NCBI GenBank assembly: GCA_963575745.1
Contig: CAUYUJ010018649.1
Location: 169,123-233,122, forward strand
DNA length: 64,000 nucleotides
Origin: Prorocentrum cordatum
Lineage: Eukaryota > Sar > Dinophyceae > Prorocentrales > Prorocentraceae
Reading direction: 5' to 3'
The position numbers and the translations under genes were made by a program. The notes beneath the pieces were generated by a model. It was not told the DNA's origin. It saw nothing but the letters and a program-made list of their open reading frames with translations, and did no database searches. Below are positions 21,043 to 32,860 of the stretch, piece after piece. Positions within the stretch are counted from its first letter, which is position 1. Every line of letters begins with the position of its first letter.

Positions 21043-21620
21043 GTTCGGCTCTTTAAGAGGGGGGCCTCTGGGGGCTTACCCAGGGGCCCCTTTTGGCCTT
21101 GTCGGTAAGCCTATTGGAAACATGGTCGGGGCGGTGAAGGAATCATGTTCCCGGACTTATCTGGGAAATCCGATTTACCGAAATGTCTTGGAGGCCCGCA
21201 AGGGGCTTCCCTGGGGGCCCCTTGGGGGCCTGCTGGGGCTTCGGGGGGGCCTCTTGAGAGCCTCACGGGGCTTCTTGGGAGCCTCTTGATGGCCTCCGGG
21301 GGCGTCCTAAGAGCCTCTCAGGCCGGAGACCTTGAAATGTCGCGCTCTTCGGGCCCTTTGGGTCGCTCTTGGGGCTCTCTTGGGGCGCTCTCGAGGCCCT
21401 CTTGACTTATCTGGGGAGCCTCCAGGGCCGTCTCTGGGCTTTCTTGGGAGCCTCTGCGGCCGTCTTGGAGCGATCTGAAGGGCCTCTGACGCGGTCCGGG
21501 ACCTTGGGGAGGCATGGGAGATCGCAATAATGCTTCAAAAACCATCGGAAAATTTATAACTTTCAGCTTCTGGGGCCCTTTGGAGGGGCCTCTGGAGGCG
21601 CACGTGGGGCGTTTTGGCGG

Positions 21621-24235
21621 CGCCCATTAGGGCCCCAAAGCGGCCCTAGAATGCGGGTCAACTCGCGCCAAGTCATAAGACGGCCTGCATCTTGCACCAA
21701 AACGCCCCAAAATGGTGCTCAATTGGCCAAGATGATCCAAGATTACCCGATCGACTTTGATGGCCGACCATGTCCCACTCGGAGGCCTTCCGTTGAGGGG
21801 TTGCTTCCCTCCACGCGAGACTTACACGGAAACTCGGAGAAGCTAAGTACTAGAACCCAATAACTTCCCCGCGAATGCGCGGGCAAATGGCAACGATGAT
21901 GTAAGTTGGGCTGGGGGAGTGTACAAAACATTGCACGTCACGTTTGGCCATTGATACGTCCGTGCGTACCGCATCAACCGATATGTACACAAGACGCACG
22001 TAGTCGCGAACATCCGTTCGCATTGAACATGCGTACCTGGAATCGTGGCATTGGGCCCTAACTGACCGATGCACAACTAACAAACAGTGACTATCGTTTC
22101 TCCGTGTATCGAGGCCCCACCCGCCCGTCCTCAGCGCAGACCCGACGCCTCCCAGCTGCGGGGGGGCGGCGAGCCGCGCCCTTGAAGACACAGGCGGCGG
22201 CGCCTGGCGATCGTCGGCCCGTGTTGCGGCGGGGTGAGGGGGGCGACCTGACGCCCCCCGGGGCATCCAGCGTCCTCACAACATCACGACCGCCTGGGCT
22301 CCGTGTTGCAAAAGCTTGGGGTCTTCGACCACCATTTCCTGGCCTACTGAAATCATCAAACCACGACCCGCGACGACAGACGGGTGCTGGGAATAGGGTC
22401 CAGGGAGCTCAGGGGCGCACGTGGTGAGAAAAATGGTGAAGGACGTTCATGTGCGGGGGATGGTAGGGGGAAGCGACCCAAGTAACTCATGCTCGCCAGC
22501 GTGGACATCCCAACAAAATGGGTTACTGCACCTGGTGTGCACCCTGCGTGGTGCAATACATGGGATGCAGCACGCGTGGCGCAATCTACGTGGTGCGATT
22601 AAAGTTTGCCAACGTGTAAGTTGTCAGCCCCACTGCTCGCGCAACCATCCCACCCTCCCCCCTGCAGCCTGGTTGACGGAAAAACCATTCGGCCACGACT
22701 ACCGTTGCCGATTTTCCACGTGCTAGCGCATCTCTGCGGCCGCGTTGGCGCGCGAACGCTCGCGCGCAGGGCGACAAGCTGTTGTGGCACAACTCATGCG
22801 GCCGCGATGGCGCTTGCCGATGGAAACTTCCCAGTCCGTGTCAAAGGCATGAAACGCCGACTCGGGAGGGCGCATTATCAGGATGATGTCGACAACGGAG
22901 GAACCGTTGATGATAATACCGATGGCGTGGTAATGTTGAGACGACGGCAACTCCAAACAAAGACGTCGCCGAAAATGGTGACGACGATCATGATGATGAG
23001 ATCCGTGCCTCGATGGTGAAGTTGATTGTGCTGAAGATGGCGGCACTGCAGGCGACTGGAGATGGCGATGACGGCGGTGATGCGCTGGCACTGATGAGGG
23101 TGATAGTGCGGAATTGCGCGCGCAAGCATTCAAGGAATCTGGCATACGCTTTGTCGGATGAACATTCTGAATCGCAGGTTGCGAAAGGGCTGTATCTTGG
23201 AATGTGTCGAAAACAACTGGTGTTGGAATGAGTTCACCAGGCGGGGCGGCGCGCGCGTGGCCCGGATGGTTGCAATTGATACGGATGTATGCGCTGGGCG
23301 CAGGCTAGACCAACGCCCGTGCACCGCGTGGTGAGATGAGCATGAGGGTTCTGGACGAGTTTGCTGAAATGGTGTGGTTTATCTCAAGTTTCAGCAAGTG
23401 CGCGCGGTCAGAGATCCTGCGCAACTTGTGTTGGAAACGTCCGTGGTGTTCGATGTGTTTGCTTACATCCATGGCACTGCAAAAAAGAAGGCTAGATAAG
23501 AAACGATGGAGCTATCCTGGCCACGGCGAGCCTCGGCTGCGACTGGGTTTTCAGACCTAGACCTAAGGAACGGTCTGAAAATCAGAGTGGTCCTTACTTC
23601 AGCGCCTCGACTGTGTGTTGAAACGCTTGCGCAACGAATTTGTTTGGTATGACTTCGGCATGTGTGCGCGCTTGTAAATTTGGTGTGGTGAATTTCAAGG
23701 TTCTTTTGTAGAATGGTCATTTGAGAGAAGTCGCAGTCGCTTCTGTCGACAGGGGTGAAGGGGGTCTGCAACTGGTCGCCAGGCATATGAAATATGGGCG
23801 ATGAGGCCTAATCATCTGTTATTTGAAATGTTCCCGCGGGGCCCGAACCTATCTTCTTTTGACATGAGGATATATGCACTGCAGTGTTGCTGTGTAAATG
23901 TGTGGTATGAGCTGTATGATGCAAACTGTGGGGTGCAACCTATGCAAAGCAGGACGCGGGGCGCAGTCGAAAGGATGCGGTACAAAACACCGACTGTCCG
24001 TTGCAAATGTCCATACAATGGGGTCAGCAATGGAAGTAGCAGTAATGAACGTAGTAGTCGCCGTCGTAGACGCAAGTGGTGACGATAAAAACCGGTGGGG
24101 TGCGATAATCGCCAACTCCAGGGCTCTAGCAAACATCCCGCCAATTCATCTGCAACCTGTCGAACATCACCCGATCACCCGCAACGGGCGCAACCACGCG
24201 GCGACCCCTATCCTGCAGATCCACGACTCTGGCGG
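21621..24235. other. Unassigned sequence
   Basis: About 2.6 kb of moderate-complexity DNA with several 60-140 codon frames on both strands, none recognised. A GCACCTGGTGTGCACC / GTGGTGCAAT-type short repeat lies at 22,530-22,610. No intron signals or RNA gene stand out. Confidence 0.45.
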
Positions 24236-24460
24236 GCGAATGATGATGGCGATGACGATATCGGTAACGACGACTGCGATGATGGAGGTGGCGACGATGA
24301 CGAGGGTGACGACAACGATGATGACGAAGATAACGACGACGGTGGTGAAGATGACGGCGCGTGTGAGCGTGATGAATCTGATGCCTATCATGATGGTGGT
24401 GATGATGATGACGACGGTAACGGTGACGACGGTGACGAGGAATGCCGATGCGCGTGATAA
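24236..24460. repeat. Imperfect GAYGAY trinucleotide repeat
   Basis: Interrupted GATGAC/GACGAC repeats coding for Asp-rich or Thr/Met-rich frames. Confidence 0.75.
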
Positions 24461-24839
24461 GGATGCTTGTGCGCGTTCGCATAAACTCTGGCAACTGTCT
24501 TCTTGAAAAAAACTGTTAACTGCCTGGGGGGAGGCCGAGGTAAGATTCCGGGCTTGCCGAGCGACATCTCGGACACACGCGACCATGGATTAAGGATCCT
24601 TGCATCTGGCACGGTGGCGCCAAATCCATGCATTGAGAAGGCCAAGGAACATGAGACCAATGTCGCCTGATTTGGCGACGGAGCGCACCGCATCTGCACG
24701 AAAACGGAACCTGTCGGCATCCACGCGCCTTAATCCATGCTTATGCTTCCCCCGATAATCGCGCCAGCCCCCGCGGAGATCCTCGCCACCCTTAGCGGCG
24801 CGCACAGGCGGATGGTGGCGACGGGGGCGGCCTTCCTTC
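24461..24839. other. Unassigned sequence
   Basis: Mixed DNA; minus-strand frames of 70-110 codons without a recognised motif. Confidence 0.4.
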
Positions 24840-25110
24840 CAAGAAAGCGGGGGGGGGGCTTCTTAGAAGGCAGGGGGCCCTCTCAGAAGCCTTCCTGCCT
24901 TCTTAGAGACCTCCTTAAAAGCCCGAGTCTTCCTTTGAAGCCTTCCTGCCTAGAAGGCAACGGCCTCCTTTGGAGGGCTCCGAGGCACCTTAGCAGGGCT
25001 TCCTGGAAGGCCGTGGGCATCCCAGAAGCCTCCCTGCCTTCTAGGAGACCCTCTTGGAGCCCTTCTACGGAGGCCTCTGCCTTCTGAGACCCCCGCCGCC
25101 TTCTTGGAAT
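24840..25110. repeat. CTTCTTAGAAGG-type palindromic repeats
   Basis: Irregular copies of TTCCTGCCTTCTTAGA and AGAAGGC. Related pieces lie at 25,545-25,625 and 35,150-35,260, where a CCCCCCTCTGCGCG tail also recurs. Confidence 0.65.
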
Positions 25111-25714
25111 GCCGCGCGCGCGCCCCCCCCCCCTCCACACGCACGCACACACATTCACAAAACCACAAACACACAGACACACGCGTGTACCAGCGAAACG
25201 AGGGCCCAGTGGCAGAGAGCAGAGCAACGACAGGACCCGACGACGAAGACGACGGACGACAGGCGAACGAACGACGGAGACGGCGGACACACGTCCTCCC
25301 CCGCCCCCGCCCCCCGCTCCCGTCGTGATTTTTGGTGGCTCGAGGGGCGCGCCCCGCCGAGAACCGCCGAAGGCTCCGGGCGCAGCCGGCGGCGGAGAGG
25401 CCCTCTGCACGAATCAAAGGAGGCCAGGGCTACAGAGTTGACGAACGTAAAACTCATTCTCTCATCGAATTCAAGACAAACGCGTACAATGTTGGTAGAA
25501 CGACTAGGTTGGCGGCGCGCACAGGGGGGAGGAGGAGGGGGGAAGGCTTCTGAGGAGACTGCTTCTGGGTAGGGCCAGCGCCTTCTAAGAAGTAGCCTCC
25601 TTCTAAGAAGCCTTCCACCATCCCCCATACCCCCCTCTGCGCGCTGCCAACATGGTAAGGCGAGGCCAAGAAAGGAAGAAGAACGGACTAACAAGTTCTC
25701 TCAATCGGCCGTCG
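25111..25714. other. Unassigned GC/AC-rich sequence
   Basis: A CACACA tract at 25,140-25,190 and GC-rich low complexity, then AGAAGG repeats at 25,545-25,625. No motif recognised. Confidence 0.45.
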
Positions 25715-26025
25715 TGTGACAACAGCCAACACCCCCTCGGGTAATGAAAAACAAAGCCGACGGTGTATGCTTATTTTGGCCTGTAGGGGCCCTCGCCGGG
25801 CCCAGGAACAGTCAAAAAAGGACTCAAGCTGCAAAGCCAGTCTCTGGGGATGGGGTCGGACACCTTGTGGACCATGTTATGAGAAGATCATGGCATCGGG
25901 GGACTGGGAACTGGAGGTCAGGACCGGGACAAGATCGAACTGGGGCAAATCGGGGATTTCTGAGATCCTGCGTTTCTGGAGGATGTTTCGCCGCGGCCTG
26001 AGAGTATTCTGAAGCGCTCTGGAAC
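25715..26025 (+). repeat. Dispersed repeat family D, copy
   Basis: Matches 38,095-38,440 along its length: CCCCCTCGGGT, GGGGCCCTCGC, GGACTCAAG/GCAAAGCC, GATTTCTGAGATCC, and an ending around CGCTCTGGAACG. Identity is moderate by eye with small gaps. Confidence 0.65.
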
Positions 26026-26789
26026 GAGTCATGCCTGTTCTCACCCGCCCGAGGGAATGGGCTTTCTTGACCTGCGCCTCCAGCAGGACCCTGGCCCCTC
26101 TCAACGGCTTAACGGTCCCAGGGCCCAGAAACTGGATCCCGTAGGCCACAAGCAAAGCAAATGTCGCCACGAGCTGTTCCTGACGTCGGGTGCACTAGGT
26201 CCCTCCTCTCTTAAACATAGGCAGAAACAAACACAGCCAGCCATTCGACATGCCGATCCCTGCCCCGAGACCTGTTATCTCGGCTCTCTCCATGATTCTA
26301 ACGGGCCATGGGCCTGGAAGCGGCGAACACAGACACTCTGTCTAAGACCGAACTAATCCAACACCTGCACAATAATTCAAAACGTTGAAGGCAAGAAACA
26401 ACCGCAACTAGAAAAACAAGTAACGGAATCCCACCAGCCCTCTGGGACGTTACGGAGCACACGTTGGGGCAAAACCTTGGGTCATGCTCGTTGGCAGCGC
26501 GAGCACTTTGCATTGGTTGTTGACGGGGACGGGGGGTGCGCCTTCATACTGCCTGTTTTTCGCAAGACCCCCACCCCTGTCCGAAAACCATGCAACAGGC
26601 ACTTCGCGGCTGAATATGGACCCTGCGCGGCCACCCCGCGATCATTGCCAATTGGTCTCTGACAAGGGCAGCGGGGTTGTTTGCATATTGCCTGCTGTGC
26701 GCAAACCCACCAAACATCATCATGGTCCCCCCGCCACAATTACGCACTGGGTTTCGACTAGGATGGTGGAGGCCGACATGTTGCCCGAT
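26026..26789. other. Unassigned sequence
   Basis: Mixed DNA with short frames on both strands; nothing recognised. Confidence 0.4.
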
Positions 26790-27000
26790 AAGTGTTGCCA
26801 CGTGTGCGGGCGCACCTGGCACACTCCGCGCGTGCCCCAGACGTGGCGCACCTGGCGCGGCGGGACCATGTGGCAGACATGGCGCACGTGAAGCACGTGG
26901 CGCACCTGGCGCGCGCGGCGTGCCTGACACGCTTGGGCCACAGGGGTGCCTGGCGCACCTGGGGCGCCTGGCACGCGCGGCGCACTTCGCCCCATCGCGC
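26790..27000. repeat. Degenerate GTGGCGCACCTGGCGC repeats
   Basis: About 200 bp of 9-12 bp units around GGCGCACCTGGCGCG. The minus-strand frames (Cys/Ala/Arg rich) are repeat artefacts. Confidence 0.7.
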
Positions 27001-27329
27001 GCATAGGGTCTGTTTTGGTCCCCAATAGCTGCCCATCCACGGACGACCGCTGAACATGCTGAAGCCCGGGTATTACTGTTGGCGGGCGGGGACAGGTGAG
27101 CGAGACAGCTTGCGAGCGGGGAGGGGGTCTTGACCTCTTCCCCCTGCCCCCCCCCCCCCCCCCCACGCACACACACACTGGTTCTAGAGGGGGGGGGGTC
27201 GCGAAGCGTTGGAGCGCCCAAAATGGCCTCGGCGAACCTCCCGAAATCATTGCATTCTGGTTTTGGCCACATGTTGGCCTTGTTGGGGGGGGGGTTGTAA
27301 TGAGCTCCCCTCCTTTGACCGATCTCTTC
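27001..27329. other. Unassigned sequence with long poly-C and CA tracts
   Basis: A run of more than 15 C starts near 27,148, followed by CACACACA and a G-run at 27,190-27,199. Confidence 0.5.
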
Positions 27330-27515
27330 CAAGATGGCCCCAAGATGGCGCCCGAGGCCCCCGAGGGCGCGCCCGAAGAGGTGCCCAGGAGGCCCGAAGA
27401 GGCTCCCAACATTCCCCTATGAGGCTTCCAAGAGGCTCACAAAAGACCCCCAAGAGGCCCCAAGAGCCAAGAGGCCCCCCTGAGGCACCCAAGACGCCCA
27501 AAAAAGGGGCCGGCG
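27330..27515 (+). repeat. R1 family block
   Basis: CCCAAGATGGC and CCCGAAGAGGC units. Confidence 0.7.
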
Positions 27516-27838
27516 AAAAGGCCAAATTCACCGATGCGACTACGGTTGCGGCCACGGCCACGCGTTGGCCTCGGAGGGGGGGGGGGGGCAGGACAAGACA
27601 GGAAGACGCCGCGCCTAGATGGCGCATCGGCACAAACTGGATAGAAAACGAAGGCCAGAAACACGTGCAGAAACATATGCGGAATGCGCGCGCGCCGGGT
27701 CGCACCCGCTGCTCATTGACCACTGCTGGGCGGCGGGCGCAACTGCGCTCGCACATCGCGCGCTGTGCATGCAAGAGGACAGAGGGGGAAGGAGCGGGGG
27801 GGAGGGGGGCGGAGGGGGCAGGGAAAAGGCAGACACGA
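27516..27838. other. Unassigned sequence next to LINE-1 3' end
   Basis: GC-rich with G-runs at 27,578-27,588 and 27,784-27,820. It may hold the 3' untranslated region of the LINE, but I see no poly-A or clear end. Confidence 0.35.
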
Positions 27839-28102
27839 TTACATACGATAGCCCTCAGGAGCTTGGTGCCATGATGCCAGAGAGCCTTGCAGCAGGTCGT
27901 GCAAATTGTCATTGTCGCCCCCTGCTGCCTCTAGGGCCCAGGCGCGCGCGTCTGTTGCCCATTGCAGACGCGGGCGCCCACGAGAGCGCAAACTGTTCCA
28001 TCTTCTCGACTGGCAACTCCCGCTCTCGAGCAGCATTGCTCTCGGCGGGCTTCTTGGCGAATCCCTGGCAAATTTACCATATAAATGCAGCTGTCGTCTC
28101 AA
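27839..28102 (-). pseudogene. LINE-1 C-terminal domain remnant
   Basis: An 87-codon frame starts MRRQLHLYGKFAR and contains RGRPRLQWATDARAWALEAA. The RGRPRxxW motif is typical of the region after the reverse transcriptase in this LINE type. It lies downstream of the RT remnant and is separated from it by a frame change. Confidence 0.6.
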
Positions 28103-28111
28103 TAACTGCGA

Positions 28112-29063
28112 TCATAAGCGCGCGACGCTAACGACTGCACTGACTTCGGCGTCTCTGGCGCGGGAGAAATAGGCAGGTTGGACGCTGCGCGCTATTCGTG
28201 GGCATATCGCCTGGAAGTTATCGAGGCGGTCTCTGTCGGCTTGCAGCAGCATGCAATATTCCAACCAATCGAGCAGGTTTGAAAATACGCACGCAACCAA
28301 CACACGGATGTTGCACGGTCTGGTCATGTTGGCGTTGCTCCACACAGCGTTGACCTTGTCGAATGTCCCTTCTGCTTCGCCAAGTCTGCGCGCGAGTTAT
28401 GCCCGCGGCTTCCCGTCGACACTCAGCAACCCGCCCAGATAGACCGCCTCTTCTTTGCAGGTAATCAGACCCCCTTCCGGCCCAGCAACGATTGCATCCG
28501 ATCGCACTCTTAACGAGATGTCTTGGACGCGTTAAGTTCGAGACCAAAAAGCATTGCGATTTCCGCCGGCGCGCCCAGATGCCGTCGAAGCACGCCCTGT
28601 TTCGTAGCCACAAGCATTGCGTCGTCTGCGTGCAGCAAGGCATCCGTGATCGCGCGCGGCGTGGGCATGTTGCTCGGAATGGCGTTGCGTCTTCGGTCCA
28701 CAACCTCCGCGATAACTGACGCAACGATGACAAACATGCGCGGCGACAACGGGCAGCCCTGAGCTGCGCCTGCCGCTCGGGGCCTCGGGGGCGTTGTGTC
28801 TGCGCCATATTAGACGACAAACTTTTCGATGTGTAGATTGCCTGCCCCGCGTCTGCCATGGCTGGCGGATAAGGGAAGTGCTGGGGTGCACCTTCAGCCA
28901 TTGCTGCTGGCTTGTCTTCCTTATCCACATGCTGCCCGGGTCTGTTTTGCAATCGCCCATGCCGCCGCGGCGGCCGGCTTTTACGCGGGGGCAGGATTGC
29001 CATCCAATCACTTTGTTCCACAGCACGTTCCAGCCATTTCTTCCTATCCGCGCGCGCAGACAA
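28112..29063 (-). pseudogene. LINE-1 reverse transcriptase remnant
   Basis: Motif B (AAQGCPLSPRM) is at about 28,735-28,770 and motif C at 28,621-28,632 reads HADD within LLHADDAML, so the first position is His where YADD or FADD is usual. Downstream are GLELNASKTSR, an AVYLGGLLS-like piece, ARRLGEA, VWSNANMTRP and LLQADRDRLDNFQA, the last two in the 28,112-28,345 frame. The parts lie in at least three frames. The two catalytic Asp of motif C are intact. Confidence 0.75.
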
Positions 29064-29346
29064 CTGAATTTGTCCGTCGGGCGCTTCGGGTCCCTCGTTG
29101 GACCCCCCCCCCCATGCTGTCTGCAGCGGTTTCTCTATTCAATGAAATGTAGCGCCCGCTGCGCGATTCAAGCCCCGCGCGGGCAGCGGGGGTAAGAAGT
29201 GCATATTCTTTCGCCGATCCTAGCACGCATGAAGCAACAGTTCCTGCTTTCCCGTCGACGGCGTCGCCCGCAGGCTCTGCTTTCCAAACCCCGCAAAGCC
29301 AGAAATCTAGTTTCCGACATTCTCTGGTCGACGCAAAGATTTCCAA

Positions 29347-30090
29347 TCAAATTGTGGTCGTCGTGGAGGAAAATCCCGCAGGGGAGCGCTGGTTTAAAAT
29401 TCCACGATATTCACGAAGTGGCGTTTGCAGGACTCTGGGCCGATCGCCCCAAATGCACCGTCTGTTCGCCAGCCAGACCCGCTCGACGATGACATGGTCA
29501 AGTCTCTCGAACCTTCCGGGTTGCATCTCGCCCATGGGTCGGGCGTTTAAGTCGTAGTGCGCCACCTTCGACTGCGTTCCCATGCAAAAGAAAACATCGG
29601 CAATGTAAGATTCCAAGCTTTTGCATGCGTATGCCAACAATTCACTGTTTGCGAGAGCGTTCCATTTACCGCGGATGTTCTCGAAGACAAATTTCCCCGT
29701 GAGATCTTTTTCGCAGACGCGACGTTGTAGCGCCCGCGCGTTGAAATCGCGGGGTATAAAATCGCTGGCCCATGTGCGCGGCACTTCTTGGTGGAATTCT
29801 CAAGCTCAAGACGCGCCGTATGCGCGCTCGTCTATGTTTGCGCATGCTGAAGCCAATGCTAAGGCACCTCCAGTTACTCGTACCGTTAAGCTCTCCTTTC
29901 TGTTGTTATGCTGCAGATAACCTGTTGTTGCACGTTTTGCCCATAGTGCTACAGTGGATCCCACTCTCGCGTGCTCCCTGGCGTCGTCCTCGTTCCCTGA
30001 CATGATGAAGGGGTGGCCTTCGAATTCATAGGCCAGGGAATATCGACAGTGTGTCTCTTGGAGACATACCACTGCGATGTTCACGTCTCC
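29347..30090 (-). pseudogene. LINE-1 AP-type endonuclease remnant
   Basis: The frame at 29,806-30,084 starts with VVCLQETHCRY; the Glu of LQETH (30,049-30,063) is the metal-binding residue of APE-type endonucleases. After a frame change, 29,347-29,784 has DFNAR (29,734-29,748; an Arg stands where Gly usually precedes DFN) and ERLDHVIVERVW, equivalent to the QIDYVLV region. Stops separate the parts. Confidence 0.7.
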
Positions 30091-30486
30091 AACGTGTTCG
30101 ATCAGATCGTGCAGCTTGTGCGGACTATCTTGGCGAATGCATTCTCTATTCCAGGATGCAACTCTGCCGCCGTAGTTTGGCCAACGTGGGAATGTTACCC
30201 ATCTGCCAAGTGAGGCTGCTCTCTCGTGGCCGATGCGCCGCGCGAGCCCTATCCCGGACCCTGCCCACCCCCCTTGCCCTTCCCACCTCCCTTGGCAGAT
30301 CGGCCCAACGCGTCATTGCCCCGAGTTGCAAGGCGATCCACTTCTGGCTGTCTCGCAAGCTCGCCCCAGTTTCCCCAGGCCCCCTTCCACTTGATAGTGA
30401 TAGTGTTGTGGACAAGGGGCACAGATGCCACTGGATGTTTTGCTACTGTGAGTGCCAAGTTGTTTGTATCAGCGCGAGCCTCGCTT

Positions 30487-30936
30487 TTAGTGTAGCCCCG
30501 TTCCATAAACTGTTTGCGCACGCCGAACAAAAAAGCTCTCCGGCACCCGCTTCTCAATTGGTTGGTCGGCGCGGGCCCGCACGCCGTTGCAATTGCGCGT
30601 GATATGAGCTTTACCGAATACGCCGACGAGCTTGTCACGCTTGTCAGTGGAGCCAAATTTCGCGAAGACTATGCTGTTGAATGAGTTCTTGGTAAAGATG
30701 CCGATGTGCTCTAGCACGCGGGCGCGAGCGAACTGGCCCTTCAGGGAGTCCACGGCTGCATCCAGATCCGAGAAAATTATGAGGGCCGCTGCGCGGCCCA
30801 AGACTCCTTTTCGGGGTCGCAGGAGTCGCGAGATAGCGCCGCGGACAAGCGACTTTGCAACGCCTGCTCGGCGAACATCTTTTGCGCCACCTTGGCAACC
30901 AAACGCAACGTCGAAAGCAAGCAAGATCACCCTTCA
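30487..30936 (-). pseudogene. LINE-1 ORF1-like region
   Basis: A 147-codon frame upstream of the endonuclease has balanced composition, unlike the GC-rich DNA around it. It contains a stretch reading IVFAKFGSTDKRDKLVGVFG, which looks like an RNA-binding (RRM-like) fold, followed by a basic, Arg-rich part ending in the frame stop at 30,487. The assignment rests on position and composition; I do not recognise the sequence. Confidence 0.4.
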
Positions 30937-32860
30937 AGTACTTGAAAGAAGCGCGCCTGACGTTGCGGCGCCTCTCGCGGGCGGCTTAGTTAGCAGAGCA
31001 AGGGCAACCGATGCCGGCGCCAAAACAAACGCACTTCGCCTGCATCTGCGCCGCTGTCGCGCGGCGACGCGCGGCCGCGCGGCCGCGCGGCGGCGCGGGC
31101 GGGCCCCGCGCTGCAAATCAGAACCGAAAAACGATATGACGCCACGCGCGATGTCGAGTTGACCCCCCGACGTCGGGGCGCGATGTTTGTTGTTCGCGCG
31201 AATGCGGCCTCGACGCCGCGAACAAAGCGTTTCGCGCGCGCAGCGCCGGGCAGGTCGGTTGCGACCTTCCAGGCGAAAGCGGTCCGAGCATTGAAGGCCG
31301 AGGAGGGAATGGGCCATGCAAGCGCGGCCACAAGCGACAACCAGAGAAAACTCAGCCCAAGCCCGCTCGATAGGCAGCGGCATGAAACGAAGCGCAGCGG
31401 GCCGGAGCAAATTGGCGAAGGAAGCGGGCGCAAACGGGGGAGGCCTGGGCCTGGGCGACCTGCGCCCTGAGCGCCAAGGGAACTCGTGGACCCGACGGCG
31501 CGGCGCGAGTGAAGCTCATCAACGGGGGAAAATGCACGCGCCGAAACGGCGGGGGCATCGCCGCAGCCATTCCGAGGTCGCGAGAACCCCCGTCGCGACG
31601 CGTCTTCCGCCGCAGCGCGTGCGGCTCGCGCGCGGGCGAGCGCGCGCGCTCGCTCGAGCGCAAAAACTCGCTCGCGCGCGCGTGGAATCAACGCCGCGCG
31701 CAGTTTTGCGCGCAATCCGTTTTTTGTCCGCCGTTTTTTCCGACGGCCCGACGCGCGGCGCCATTTGTCCCCACTTGTCATCACTTTGTCACCACTTTGT
31801 CATCACTTTGTTCGCGACAAAGACGCGCGCCAACCCTATTTGTCATCACTTTGTCACCACTTTGTCATCACTTTGTCGCAAGGTTTGTCTCCGTTCCCCT
31901 TCCAAGCTGCGAAACCTCAAATGTTTCCTTCCGCGCATCGATCTGCGGCCCTTTCAGGAAATGCCGCGCCAGCAACCGCGGGGCCAACACTACAAACGCA
32001 ACGCGCGATCTGCGCGTTTGCTGAAACTGGCCTGATGTCGCGCGATGCGGTTTGCCGCCGCGCCTCCAGCGAGCTGGAGAACTCGGGAAAGAATTCGCGT
32101 CGTTGACGCCAATGCAGCCCCGCTGGGGTCGTCTGGGCCCCCCCCCCAGCCCGCGCCCGCGCGCGCCCCCCCAGCGAGCCTTGGCGGCGCAAGCTTCAAG
32201 CCCGCCCCGCGACCCCCTCGCGGGACGCCTGATTCAAATGCGACGCGGTCGGGGGTGCCCTTGCGACCTCAAGCCACCGCAGGCTGCTCGCAACCTTTTC
32301 TCGCTCGGTTTTCCGCTGCGCGCGCTCGCCCCCCGCCCGCTATATCCCTCCAATTCCTCATCCTTCCCGCCCCTGCCCCCGCCCCCGCCCACCCCCGCGG
32401 GCCTGGCGGACGGGGCGGGCCGCGCCCCTTGCATCGCATTGCATGTTGCACCCGCGCCGTTGCATTGCATCGGCAGACGCTGCGTTGAACTGGGCGCGGC
32501 GCCGTCGCGTGTTCAGCGCGTCTCCGCCCGACGCGTAGCGCGCCATGCCCCCGTTCCCGTTCCAGCGCCTGCTTTGTATCTCGTTTCGTCCACGCAGCCG
32601 ACGCGGGCCCCGCCGGCGCCCCGACCCCTGCGCCCCGAATGCTTCTTCTCGCGTAGATGTTCTGCCTCCTGTCTCGGCCTTGCCTCGGGGCGACGCCGCT
32701 GGCCGCTCGGGGGCTCGCGCGACCCTGGCGACGACGGCAGTGGAATTTCAGGGAGCTCGAAGCCCGCCGACGCACGGGGCTGCGCGCGGCGCGAAGCCAG
32801 GGCCGACGACGCGGGAAATACTTACTTTTACGGCGGGTCTTGGGGGCAACAACGGCCCTC
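30937..32860. other. CpG-dense block without recognisable gene
   Basis: About 1.9 kb of CGCG-rich DNA, extreme at 31,050-31,110 and 31,610-31,690. Long frames on both strands (up to 270 codons) are Arg/Ala/Pro rich and appear because GC-rich DNA lacks stops. It could be a promoter-like CpG block, a LINE ORF1 spacer or an insertion. Confidence 0.45.
31765..31885. repeat. TTTGTCATCAC minisatellite in two clusters
   Basis: Tandem 11-12 bp units (TTTGTCATCACTTTGTCACC) occur twice, interrupted by TTCGCGACAAAGACGCGCGC. The second cluster repeats the first almost exactly. Confidence 0.8.

Larger units (their letters stand above)
19790..21620 (-). repeat. R1 family array, inverted orientation
   Basis: GGCCTCTTGGGG-type units for about 1.8 kb. 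A longer unit is visible: CTTGGAGCGATCTGAAGGG recurs near 20,235, 20,625 and 21,468, the first two 390 bp apart. Open frames of 100-200 codons reflect the stop-poor repeat. Confidence 0.85.
27839..30936 (-). mobile_element. LINE-1: broken non-LTR retrotransposon
   Basis: Reading on the minus strand I find an ORF1-like segment, an endonuclease with LQETH, reverse-transcriptase motifs QGCPLSP and HADD, the downstream ARRLGEA and LLQADRDRLD stretches, and a C-terminal RGRPRLQW region. This is the usual order of a two-ORF LINE, and the downstream stretches resemble LINE proteins I know from dinoflagellates. The domains are spread over different frames with stops between, so the copy is inactive. 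No poly-A tail or target duplication was found. Confidence 0.8.
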
